Below, piece after piece: positions 35,187-43,200 of a DNA stretch of 64,000 nt. A program made the position numbers and the translations under genes. Location: assembly GCA_003343565.1 (NCBI GenBank), contig QALA01000027.1, forward strand, positions 1 to 64,000, written 5' to 3'. The stretch's first letter is position 1, and each line of letters begins with the position of its first letter. Under the pieces are notes generated by a model. It was not told where the DNA came from. It did no database searches and saw nothing but the letters and a program-made list of their open reading frames with translations. This DNA comes from Verrucomicrobiota bacterium. GTDB lineage: Bacteria; Verrucomicrobiota; Verrucomicrobiia; Opitutales; Intestinicryptomonadaceae.

Positions 35187-35549
35187 AAGGCGGGGGGTAG
35201 GCGTTCGCTCGCAAGAGAGGAAAGTCCGAACACCCCAGGGCAGGACTCCGTCCGAAAGGGCGGGACGCGTTCCGCAAGGGGCGCGGACGGAAAGCGCAAC
35301 AGAAAACAAACCGCCGCGCAAGCGGTAAGGGTGAAAAGGCGGGGTAAGAGCCCACCGCCGGCGGAGCAATTCGTCCGGGCAATGCAAGCCCAGTCCGGTG
35401 CAAGACAACATAGGAGGCGGAGCGGCCCGCTCAATCGCCTCGGGTATGTCGCACCCGCGCAAGCGGGGCGCGGTTTTCTCCAAAGGAAGCCCGCGCAGAT
35501 AAATGAACGCCGTCGCAAGACACAGAATTCGGCTTATTCCCCCCGCCCC
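35187..35549 (+). ncRNA. rnpB: RNase P RNA (bacterial type A)
   Basis: About 360-nt catalytic RNA that matures tRNA 5' ends. The outer helix P1 pairs GGCGGGGGG (35189-35197) with CCCCCCGCC (35539-35547). Conserved regions appear in order: GAGAGGAAAGTCCGAAC (about 35214), AACAGAAAACAAACCG, GGTAAGGGTGAAAAGGCGGG, TAAGAGCCCACCG, and at the 3' end AGATAAATGAACGCCGTC and ACACAGAATTCGGCTTATT. Length and elements fit type A. The ends are set by P1 and may be off by a few bases. Confidence 0.95.
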
Positions 35550-35678
35550 ATTTTTCTCCCCCTAAAATCCGTTTTCGACTCAACGATACCGAGGGCTCCG
35601 CAGGAACGCGCGCTGAAGCCGCGCCGAAGCGTCCGAGTTTCCGCGGGGCGGCAGCCAAGCGCGCAGAATTCTAAAGGG

Positions 35679-35708
35679 TTGACTTTGCCCTGCAAAGATT
35701 CTTATATT
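35679..35708 (+). promoter_or_regulatory. Promoter of the RidA/chorismatase-like gene
   Basis: TTGACT (35679-35684), 18-base spacer, TATATT (35703-35708), giving a leader of about 80 nt. Confidence 0.55.
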
Positions 35709-35794
35709 TAATACAAATTAGAGGGGAGACAATTTGTCCGGCGCAATAAACGGAGATTAAAATCCGCGGCCCGGACATATGGGAGAAATGCACT

Positions 35795-36871
35795 ATGAAG
35801 GAAATTTTTTTGAACGATTCGATGAAAGAGCTGCGCCTGTCGATTATTTTCGACGGGGCCGAATCTGCCGAGCGCGAATTTTCAAAGGCCGCAAAAATCA
35901 TGGAAGCCCAGAGCGCGCAGGTCGTCACGCTGGAAGTATTCTCCGCAAAATGGGCTGAGCCTGCCGTCGAAAAATTTTGCAAATCGAGCGGATCAAAATT
36001 TCCGGTAAATTGGATATGCCCGCTCGATGAAAATGCGAAGCCGGTACTGGCTTCGGCGCACATAACCGCAATTTCCGGAGGAAGCGCGCAGACTTTGGAA
36101 ACGCCCGACGGAAGCGTCGCCGTCAAATACGACGACGGTTTTGCCGCGTACGTGCGCACTTTTGGAATCGCCTCCGAATTTCGCAACGACGACGGCTACC
36201 TCCACACTCTGGCAAACCTCCAAGAGCTGGAAAAGGCCGTGGGGCTCTTCGGTTGCAAATATACCGACATAGCCCGCACATGGTTTTACAATGACGACAT
36301 ACTTTCGTGGTATCCCTCGTTCAACAAGGCGCGCACGGAATTTTACAGGGACAAGGGGGTGTTCGATTCGCTGCTCCCGGCCAGCACGGGCATCGGGGCG
36401 CCGAACCCGAAGGGCGCAAAGATAACCAGCGGGGCAATTGCGCTCCTGCCCTCGGAAAAGGGGCGAAACTTTGAGGTTTTTGAAGTGGACTCTCCCTTGC
36501 AGTGCGGGGCGCCGGAATACGGAAGCTCGTTTTCGCGCGCGGTGGAAATACGCACGCCCAAGAGCCGCCGCGTCATGATTTCCGGCACGGCCAGCATAGA
36601 GCCCGGCGGCAAGACCGCGTTTGTCGGGGACGCGGAAAAACAGATTGACCTCACAATGCGCGTAATAGAGGCGATTCTGTCGGCGCGCGGAATGGACTTT
36701 GGCGACGTCGTCCACAGCGTGGCATACTGCCTGAGACCCGAATACTACGGCGCCTTCAAAGCCTGGCTTTCCGCAAAGAGCGTCGACATTCCCCACTGCC
36801 CGTCGTTCAGCATAGTTTGCCGGCACGATTTGCTTTTTGAAGTTGAGCTCGAAGCCGCAAAGAAGGCCTAA
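35795..36871 (+). CDS. RidA/YjgF-fold, chorismatase-like protein
   Basis: 358-residue soluble protein. The C-terminal 120 residues resemble a RidA/YjgF unit: VMISGTASIEPGGKTAFVGD, then EKQIDLTMRVIEAILSARG and FGDVVHSVAY. The middle part contains TDIARTWFYNDDILSWYPSF followed by FNKARTEFY and LLPASTGIG, a pattern I associate with FkbO/Hyg5/XanB2 chorismatases, which hydrolyse chorismate to dihydroxycyclohexadiene or hydroxybenzoate products and also have YjgF-like folds and a length near 340. Whether this is a chorismatase or another Rid-type enzyme cannot be settled here. It is monocistronic, with a strong terminator at 36899. Confidence 0.6.
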   Translation: MKEIFLNDSMKELRLSIIFDGAESAEREFSKAAKIMEAQSAQVVTLEVFSAKWAEPAVEKFCKSSGSKFPVNWICPLDENAKPVLASAHITAISGGSAQTLETPDGSVAVKYDDGFAAYVRTFGIASEFRNDDGYLHTLANLQELEKAVGLFGCKYTDIARTWFYNDDILSWYPSFNKARTEFYRDKGVFDSLLPASTGIGAPNPKGAKITSGAIALLPSEKGRNFEVFEVDSPLQCGAPEYGSSFSRAVEIRTPKSRRVMISGTASIEPGGKTAFVGDAEKQIDLTMRVIEAILSARGMDFGDVVHSVAYCLRPEYYGAFKAWLSAKSVDIPHCPSFSIVCRHDLLFEVELEAAKKA

Positions 36872-36898
36872 GCAAACGTTTCAGACCTTTGCGCATTT

Positions 36899-36930
36899 GG
36901 CGCCGCATTTTCATGCGGCGCCTTTTTTTT
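36899..36930 (+). terminator. Strong rho-independent terminator
   Basis: Perfect 10-bp stem GGCGCCGCAT (36899-36908) and ATGCGGCGCC (36913-36922) with loop TTTC, followed by eight Ts. Confidence 0.93.
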
Positions 36931-37024
36931 GCGCGAAAATTCCGTCAGAAACGGCCGATTCGGCGCGAAAAACGCGCCAAAGTTCAAAAAGTTTCCGCTT
37001 TTATCAAAAGTTTCAAAAGTTAAT

Positions 37025-37053
37025 TTGCATCATAAAAAAACATTTGATAACAT
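37025..37053 (+). promoter_or_regulatory. Possible promoter of the phage-like cassette
   Basis: TTGCAT (37025-37030), 17-base spacer, TAACAT (37048-37053), just upstream of the AAGGGG ribosome binding site of the tail-fibre-like gene. The short remaining distance to the ATG (15 bases) is tight. Confidence 0.4.
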
Positions 37054-37068
37054 GAAGGGGCTATTCAA

Positions 37069-39345
37069 ATGCCGATGAACAATATACACACAATAAGAAT
37101 AAAGGCCGATGCCGCCGATACGAACGACCCGCGCGACTGCCAGTCCGGAGAGGGCGTAAAAATAAGACGCAATGATGACTGCAATTTGGAAGTCACATTT
37201 TTCAACAGGGGCGAAATGCTGGACATGTCCGACATAGTTTCGGCCACGCTTGAAATACTTGAAATAGGCCAGAGAAACTCCGCCGCCCCGCGCGAGACAA
37301 AAGTCGCGCTCAGAAAGACGCTTTCGGCCTCCGAGCTGAACGCGTCGCTCGACGCGGAAGATTTTGAATCGGGGCTGGCGCACGCAAAATTTGCATTCGG
37401 CTCCGCCGATACCTCGATTCCGGCCGGAGAAAAATGGCTGAAAATATATCTAATTTCCGACGACGGCCGCAAAACGACGTTTTCCAGCGGCTGGATAGAT
37501 TTTCTGGAAAACTACGGCGAAAACGCCGAGGATCCGGAAGACATAGGTTACCCCGCCCTCCTAACGCAGTCTGCAGCCGAGGCCATATTTGCGAAGAAAT
37601 CTTCAAACCTCGCAGACCTTGCAGACGCAACTACGGCGCGCTCGAATATCGGTGCGGCGGCGGATTCAGAAGTGCTTAAAAAGGCGGACAACCTTCTGTC
37701 GGTTCAGAATCCCGCGACAGCTCGCAACAATATCGGCGCGGCGTCGGACGCGGACGTATTGAAAAAGAACAGCAATCTCGCAGACGTTGCAGACACAGCC
37801 ACGGCGCGCTCGAATATCGGCGCGGCGGCGGATTCAGAAGTGCTCAAAAAGTCGGATAACCTTCTGTCGGTTCAGAATCCCGCAACGGCTCGCAACAACA
37901 TTGGCGCGGCGGCGGCAAGCGAGTTTAACGCCGCGCTCTTGAGAACAAAAAACATCGGCACATTTGAAATTTCTTACGGCGACGGCCTTGCGCTGGCGCG
38001 GCCTCTCGAGAGGCTTCCGCTTTCGGTGTGCTTTAGAATCAAAATATCCTCGCAGTCGGTCGGCGACATTTACGCAGGCCAGGACGGATTGGGCGCCGCC
38101 TCAAATGCGGGATTTTGCCTATATAAGGATTCCGCCTCAACCTCGAAACTTGCGGCGCGCCTTGCGCCGTCGGGCTCGGCCTATACGGCAAGCTTTGCGG
38201 ACTCTACCCTTGCGGACGGAAATTGGCACAGCGTCGCCGTTGTCCTAAATTCGAACGGCAAGGCATTCATAGACGGGGAACTCGTCGCGACAACTTCAAA
38301 CTTCGACTCCTCCATTTCGCGCTTCGACTCTCCGGGGCGGTTCTATTTCGGAAAGTCTTTGGGCGGAAGGTTCGAGCTTTCGGGCATAAAGGCGTTCAAC
38401 TTCGACATGTCCGCAAGCGGCGCGCCGTACGATGTTGCCAAGTGCGCCGCTGGAGAGGAGCCCCGGCCTGCGCTCTCGCGCTCCGCAATATTCGGGGACA
38501 AAAACTACGGCATATATTTCCGCACAAGCGCCAATAGCGCTTACGACGCGGCCGCAAACGTCCTGGCCTTATTCCAAGCCGCGGGAGTCGTGGCGACGCA
38601 GTCGTCGTTGCAGTTCAACGTCGATTTCCCCGTTCCGATTGCCGCCGGAAAGACCGTCAAAATAACCTACGACTCAATAACCGGCGACGCCGTCCAAAAC
38701 TCAAACGGCGCCTATGCGTACATATCGTTCCGCAATTCCTCAGACCAGTATCCGCTCGGCGACGTTCAGCTGACGAGTTTGAGCGGCGGTACGATTCTTA
38801 AAACGCAGGTTGCGGATTATTCCTCCTACAAGTTGGACATAGTTCGCGTGTACGCGTATACGACGGCGTCTTCCGAAACCGACCAGAATATAAAAATCAA
38901 CGGACTAAGAATAGAAGTTGACGGCGAGCTTCTGAATCTAAGCGACACCGCGAACGCGTATCAAGCGCGCGACATCTCGGCAAACGGGAATCACGCAACG
39001 CTTTTGGGAGGGGCTAAAGCTGGAAAATCTGCGGTTTTGGCGCAGATGGGCGGCAGGCATTATTGGGGAGAGGAAGTCTCGACCGGAGCATACATGCTCG
39101 CCGATTCGCATGTGTTGCCGGCAAATTCGCAAGTTGAGATTTTGGCAAAGGCGCAGACGGCGGCAACTTTGGAAATGGGAAGCGGCGCGTCCGCCCCAAG
39201 CGAATACGCAACCGCCGCAAGCGTGGGAACGCAGCTTTCGAGCGTTGTGACATTTTACACGGGAGCGGTTCCGACAAAGCTTTTTGTCACCCCGTCAATC
39301 GCCGGGCTGAAATTGGAATACGTAATAAAGATAAGCGAAGTTTAA
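37069..39345 (+). CDS. Phage tail-fibre-like protein with LamG-type lectin domain
   Basis: 758-residue protein without signal peptide. Residues 1-165 form a compact N-terminal domain of the kind that attaches fibres or baseplate proteins. Residues 178-285 are four units of a repeat typical of tail fibres, alternating NLADxADxxTARSNIGAA and NLLSVQNPATARNNIGAA linked by DSEVLKK. Residues 300-465 look like a LamG/concanavalin-like lectin (LSVCFRIKISS, GNWHSVAVVLNSNGKAFIDG, FYFGKSLGG), suited to binding a surface glycan, and the remainder is another beta-rich module. It is the first gene of a four-gene plus-strand cassette (37069-40237). No capsid, terminase or tail-sheath genes accompany it. Confidence 0.75.
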   Translation: MPMNNIHTIRIKADAADTNDPRDCQSGEGVKIRRNDDCNLEVTFFNRGEMLDMSDIVSATLEILEIGQRNSAAPRETKVALRKTLSASELNASLDAEDFESGLAHAKFAFGSADTSIPAGEKWLKIYLISDDGRKTTFSSGWIDFLENYGENAEDPEDIGYPALLTQSAAEAIFAKKSSNLADLADATTARSNIGAAADSEVLKKADNLLSVQNPATARNNIGAASDADVLKKNSNLADVADTATARSNIGAAADSEVLKKSDNLLSVQNPATARNNIGAAAASEFNAALLRTKNIGTFEISYGDGLALARPLERLPLSVCFRIKISSQSVGDIYAGQDGLGAASNAGFCLYKDSASTSKLAARLAPSGSAYTASFADSTLADGNWHSVAVVLNSNGKAFIDGELVATTSNFDSSISRFDSPGRFYFGKSLGGRFELSGIKAFNFDMSASGAPYDVAKCAAGEEPRPALSRSAIFGDKNYGIYFRTSANSAYDAAANVLALFQAAGVVATQSSLQFNVDFPVPIAAGKTVKITYDSITGDAVQNSNGAYAYISFRNSSDQYPLGDVQLTSLSGGTILKTQVADYSSYKLDIVRVYAYTTASSETDQNIKINGLRIEVDGELLNLSDTANAYQARDISANGNHATLLGGAKAGKSAVLAQMGGRHYWGEEVSTGAYMLADSHVLPANSQVEILAKAQTAATLEMGSGASAPSEYATAASVGTQLSSVVTFYTGAVPTKLFVTPSIAGLKLEYVIKISEV

Positions 39346-39381
39346 CTGCAAAAAATCATTCTTAAATAAAGGAGAACAAAT

Positions 39382-39603
39382 ATGTCAGAAAATAGGATAA
39401 AACTTGAAGAGGGCCGCTGGCTGGAAATATCGCGCGTGGAGGTCGCGGGCGATTTGTACGCCAGTTCCGACGGCGCGGAAAAGCTCGGCGACGGGCGGTA
39501 TGCGGTAAGCTTGGACGCGGAAGAGGCGGCCTCGCTTGGGATTGCGAACATACAGGCTCTGGCCGACAAGTTCGCCGGAAGCGGCAACGCCAATGAGGAA
39601 TAA
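39382..39603 (+). CDS. Small protein of the phage-like cassette
   Basis: 73 residues, acidic, without membrane segment: it begins MSENRIKLEEGRWLEISRVE and ends in a short helix with Gly/Asn-rich tail. A strong ribosome binding site (AAAGGAGAAC) precedes it and it lies 36 bases after the fibre gene. Position suggests a fibre chaperone or connector protein, but the sequence itself does not show this and no family is recognised. Confidence 0.65.
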   Translation: MSENRIKLEEGRWLEISRVEVAGDLYASSDGAEKLGDGRYAVSLDAEEAASLGIANIQALADKFAGSGNANEE

Positions 39604-39615
39604 GGGGGACTCGAC

Positions 39616-40029
39616 ATGGCAAAATACATAACGACTCTAACCGCGAGCCTGCTGATTGCCGGGTGCGCGTCGACGACAATCACCGAATACGACGAGAAAG
39701 GAAACGTCATAAAAGTGACGGAATCGGACGAGAGCGCGTTTGCGATAGCCGCGCAGAGCATACAGGCGAAGGACAACATGCTGCACGCTTCCGGGTGGAC
39801 AGTTGGAGTCCAGCCGTCTGCGGGCATATACGGCGTGGGCGCGTTCGACATATTGGCCGCCTCAATAAAAGGTGAGAATGGCGCGGCGAATGCCGCAAGC
39901 TATGCGGCGATGATAAACGCGTCAAAAGTGTCGCTTGACGTGACGGCGAACGCGGAAGGCATAACTGCAAAAGCTGAAAGCGGAAATGAAACGTCTGCTG
40001 CAACCCAAAACGAAACTTCAACGAAGTAG
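39616..40029 (+). CDS. Small lipoprotein of the phage-like cassette
   Basis: 137-residue predicted lipoprotein: MAKYITTLTASLLIAGC ends in a good lipobox (LIAGC, Cys 17). The mature part has a short charged segment, then Ala/Ser-rich sequence with AAQSIQAKDNMLHASGW and a Glu/Thr/Ser tail. AATAAGGGGGAC precedes the ATG and it follows the 73-residue gene by 12 bases. Next to a holin-like gene it could be the outer-membrane partner of a lysis system, but a general surface role is equally possible. Confidence 0.72.
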   Translation: MAKYITTLTASLLIAGCASTTITEYDEKGNVIKVTESDESAFAIAAQSIQAKDNMLHASGWTVGVQPSAGIYGVGAFDILAASIKGENGAANAASYAAMINASKVSLDVTANAEGITAKAESGNETSAATQNETSTK

Positions 40030-40042
40030 GAGAATAGGCGGC

Positions 40043-40237
40043 ATGGCGGACGAAACGAAACCGGCGGGCGCGCAGACGGGCAGAGAGGCGATAGGCTCTT
40101 GGCTGAAATCGAAGGGAACGGCAATCGGGGTTGCGGTGGGCGTTGCGCTCACTTCTTTAGGCGACTACCTCATGGGCGATAGCGGATTGATTCCCTTTTG
40201 CATCGGGCTAATCAAACAGGCCGCCGCGTTCTTCTGA
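40043..40237 (+). CDS. Holin-like small membrane protein
   Basis: 64 residues: a hydrophilic N-terminus (MADETKPAGAQTGREAIGSW), a hydrophobic stretch GTAIGVAVGVALTSLGDYL and a second one GLIPFCIGLIKQAAAFF. Size, two short hydrophobic segments and position behind a tail-fibre gene suggest a holin, the pore former that times phage lysis. AGTAGGAGAATAG precedes the ATG, and the gene follows the lipoprotein gene by 13 bases. The frame stays open upstream into the lipoprotein gene, but the start at 40043 has the ribosome binding site. Confidence 0.65.
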   Translation: MADETKPAGAQTGREAIGSWLKSKGTAIGVAVGVALTSLGDYLMGDSGLIPFCIGLIKQAAAFF

Positions 40238-40251
40238 ACGCGCGGGCAGGC

Positions 40252-40326
40252 GGCGGTTTAAAGACGAAAACATTTTCGATAAAAAATGCGATTTTACAAA
40301 AATGAAAAAAATGTCTTTAAACCGCC
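40252..40326. repeat. 14-bp perfect inverted repeat after the phage-like cassette
   Basis: GGCGGTTTAAAGAC (40252-40265) and GTCTTTAAACCGCC (40313-40326), exactly complementary and separated by 47 A-rich bases. It begins 14 bases after the holin-like stop codon. There is no T run directly after the second arm, so it is not a classic terminator; it could be a boundary or processing structure. Confidence 0.8.
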
Positions 40327-40615
40327 TTGCGGCATATTTCATTTTCCGCTTCGGCTCGCATGCGCCGAAATTTGGCGCGATTGGATAGCGCAAAAAACCG
40401 CGCGAAAACGCGGCAAAAAAGAAAGCGCGGAAATGCCGAATCTTTTTGCACGCCGCCGAAAATACTAAAACGCGCTTTCGCGCGGCATACTGCGCGGCAC
40501 ACGTAAGCGCAACCGCATTAAAAAACATGCGACATGCGGAAGATGCGCTTGAATCAAAAACATATTCGCGCCCAAGCCAAAAGGGGAGCGGGACAATCAA
40601 CGTAATTTTTGACGA

Positions 40616-40942
40616 ATGGGCATTCGCAGAATATTTGACATTATAGGCAATTCGCTGTCGATCGGCAGCGCGACCGTCGCCACCGCCGCGCACGACGATC
40701 TCCGGCTGTGGTGCGTGGCCTGCGTCGGCATGGGGATTTCCGTCGTCTGCAATATTCCGCGCGTAAAGCAACGCAAATACGAGGCGCAGGAAGCCAGAAT
40801 GAAACTTTGCGAGGAGTGTTTGAAGTCGCGCGCCTTTTCGACATCGTGCGTGGTCGCAAAAAAGCACAGGCCAAAACGTTGCCCGCTGGCCGAGCAAAAT
40901 CCGCAAAACGCGCATTCCGGACAATGGGAAAGCGGGCGTTAA
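40616..40942 (+). CDS. Hypothetical small membrane protein
   Basis: 108 residues, beginning MGIRRIFDIIGNSLSIGSAT, with one hydrophobic segment LWCVACVGMGISVVCNI (about residues 31-47) and then a basic, Cys-containing tail (KLCEECLKS). An in-frame TGA just before the ATG fixes the earliest start, but no ribosome binding site is visible. It lies in the spacer between the holin-like gene and dapA and could be a further member or relic of the phage-like cassette. It may also be a chance frame. Confidence 0.4.
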   Translation: MGIRRIFDIIGNSLSIGSATVATAAHDDLRLWCVACVGMGISVVCNIPRVKQRKYEAQEARMKLCEECLKSRAFSTSCVVAKKHRPKRCPLAEQNPQNAHSGQWESGR

Positions 40943-41062
40943 ACGCCGCGCAAAAAAAACTGCGCACAAACATATCCGCTTCCGGCGCGCCATCGCACTC
41001 CCCCCCCACAAACCCATAAAAAGTGTTGCATGCCGAAAAGATTTTTTTAATGAATTCAAAAC

Positions 41063-41953
41063 ATGCAAAAGGATTTTTCTGGAGTTTGGACCGCGCTTGT
41101 CACGCCCATGGGCGAAAGCCGGGTGGATTACGATTCGTTGGAAAATTTGGTGGAAATGCAGGTTCGCGCGGGGGTGGCCGGAATAGTGTCGGTGGGGACG
41201 ACGGGCGAATCCCCGACGCTGTCGCATGAAGAGCACCTTGAAGTAATACGCAAAACCGTCGAATACGCCGCAGGCAGGACTCAGGTGTATGCCGGCACGG
41301 GTTCGAACTGCACGTCCGAGGCCGTGCACCTGACGCGCGAAGCGGACGCAGCCGGGGCGGACGGGTTTCTCGTAGTAGCCCCGTACTACAACAAGCCATC
41401 GCAGGAGGGAGTGTTTCTCCATATGTCGGAGGTGGCAAAATGCACCGAAAAACCCATCGTGCTCTACTCCATTCCCGGCCGCTGCGGAATCGAAATTTCC
41501 AACCAAACGGCAAACCGCCTGCGCGAATCATTCCGGAACGTATGCGTGCTGAAGGAGGCCGGCGGCAAAGCGGAAAAAGTCGCCGACCTGCACGGGCTTG
41601 CCGGAGACAAAATAACGATACTCAGCGGCGACGACGGCAAGACGCTCGACTTCATCGAGGCCGGCGCAAAAGGCGTAATCAGCGTGGCGTCCAACATAAT
41701 TCCGGAGAAGATGTCCGAGATGGTCGCTCTTGCGCTCTCCGGACGCATGGGGGAAGCGCGCGCAATCGAGGCGGAGTACGCGGAATTTTTCAAGGCGCTC
41801 TTCATAGAGCCGAATCCCGTGCCGATAAAAACGCTCATGGCGCTGGCGGGGACGATTTCCGACACCCATGTGCGCCTGCCACTCTGCAAAATGTCGGAGA
41901 AAAATCTTGAGATTTTGAAATCCGCCGCAAGGAGCGTCGGAATTTTAAAATAG
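41063..41953 (+). CDS. dapA: 4-hydroxy-tetrahydrodipicolinate synthase
   Basis: 296-residue TIM-barrel enzyme that condenses pyruvate with aspartate semialdehyde in lysine and meso-diaminopimelate synthesis. GVWTALVTPM at residues 6-15, then GIVSVGTTGESPTLSHEEH (about residue 40) with the TTGES substrate loop, LYSIPGRCGIEI with the catalytic Tyr (about residue 134), and VCVLKEAGGK with the Schiff-base Lys (about residue 162). GDDGKTL near residue 188 is also conserved. No strong ribosome binding site is visible. dapB follows after 31 bases, so the two form an operon for cell-wall diaminopimelate. Confidence 0.95.
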   Translation: MQKDFSGVWTALVTPMGESRVDYDSLENLVEMQVRAGVAGIVSVGTTGESPTLSHEEHLEVIRKTVEYAAGRTQVYAGTGSNCTSEAVHLTREADAAGADGFLVVAPYYNKPSQEGVFLHMSEVAKCTEKPIVLYSIPGRCGIEISNQTANRLRESFRNVCVLKEAGGKAEKVADLHGLAGDKITILSGDDGKTLDFIEAGAKGVISVASNIIPEKMSEMVALALSGRMGEARAIEAEYAEFFKALFIEPNPVPIKTLMALAGTISDTHVRLPLCKMSEKNLEILKSAARSVGILK

Positions 41954-41984
41954 ATTTTGAAAATTCGAAAAAAAGAAAAAGCTC

Positions 41985-42716
41985 ATGCCTGTTAAAGTAC
42001 TTTTAAACGGAGCCAAAGGACGCATGGGACAGGCGATAATAGCCGCCGCTCCCGCCTCGGATTGCGAAATAGTCGGAGCCTGCGATTTGGGGGACGACAT
42101 CGAACCGCACGTCAAGAATTGCGACGTCGCCGTGGACTTTTCGTTTCGCGACGCCACCGAGCCCCTCGCCGTCCTGTGCGCAAAATACGGCAAGCCGCTC
42201 GTCATAGGCACGACCGGCCACACGCCTCAGCAGCGCGAAAACATTTTGAATGCCGCCTCGAACATAGCGGTCGTTTGGGCCGGAAACTACTCGATAGGAG
42301 TGAATCTGCTCAACCGGCTGACGGAAATTGCGGCGGAAATTCTGGACGACTCTTACGACGTCGAAATAGTGGAAATGCACCACAGAATGAAAAAAGACGC
42401 CCCCAGCGGAACGGCCGACAAACTTAAACAGATAGTCTGCCGGGCGCGCAACGTCGGCGAAGACAGCGTGTGCTACGGGCGAAAGGGGCTGGTGGGCGAG
42501 CGTCCGCGGGGCGAGATAGGGGTGCATGCCATGAGGGGCGGAAGCGTTGTAGGAGACCATACGGTCGTGTTCGCGGCCGACGGCGAGCGCCTCGAACTTA
42601 CCCACAGGGCCGCGGACAGAAAGGTATTCTCACAGGGAGCTCTCAAAGCCGCAAAATGGATAGTCGGCAAGCCCGCCGGTCTGTACGACATGTCCGACGT
42701 TCTAAATTTCAAATAA
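41985..42716 (+). CDS. dapB: 4-hydroxy-tetrahydrodipicolinate reductase
   Basis: 243-residue NAD(P)H-dependent reductase, next step after DapA. The nucleotide-binding motif VLLNGAKGRMGQAI is at residues 5-18, VIGTTGHTPQQ at about 73, and the signature VEMHHRMKKDAPSGTA (about residue 129) contains the catalytic His-His and the substrate-binding Lys. GEIGVHAMRGGSVVGDHTV near residue 181 completes the family pattern. Length is typical. Confidence 0.95.
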   Translation: MPVKVLLNGAKGRMGQAIIAAAPASDCEIVGACDLGDDIEPHVKNCDVAVDFSFRDATEPLAVLCAKYGKPLVIGTTGHTPQQRENILNAASNIAVVWAGNYSIGVNLLNRLTEIAAEILDDSYDVEIVEMHHRMKKDAPSGTADKLKQIVCRARNVGEDSVCYGRKGLVGERPRGEIGVHAMRGGSVVGDHTVVFAADGERLELTHRAADRKVFSQGALKAAKWIVGKPAGLYDMSDVLNFK

Positions 42717-43200
42717 ATCCGCGGCGGCATCGGGGAGGTAAAAAAGCATACTTTCGCCCTCCGAATGAAAACGGGATTCCCCCAAAGGAATGCGCGAAAG
42801 ACAATCTTTGCGCCTTTGCGGAATTTCGCGCATAAAAAACGGCGAACAAATTTTACCGCCTTTTATCCCAAACGGAGAAAAACCGCCTGCCGGCAATCCC
42901 GACTCCGAATGCGGAAAGAAAGGCGAATATCCCGCGCACATATGAAAACTTCTGCAAAAGGAAAAAATGCGCGGCTGTTTAATCCGCCTTTAGCGGCGCT
43001 AATTCGCTTTGCCGCCGCAAGATTTTAGAGTTTTGCCCAAAATTTGCCGACGCGTTCGGCAATCAGATTTTTAGTCGGATTGCGAAACGCGCCACGCGCA
43101 TGAAGCCGCGCGCAATTTATCAATATGCGGAAGGCAGAACGTTGAAAATAGGGCGGACGCAAATTCGCCAAACGGCGGAAAACATGAAACGCTTTTTCGG
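42717..43200. other. Gene-free spacer
   Basis: Convergent spacer between dapB and the first polysaccharide gene. No supported gene or clear terminator; a palindromic TTCGGCTTAGCCGAA (43195-43209) overlaps the stop of the minus-strand gene but lacks a T run on that strand. Confidence 0.4.
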
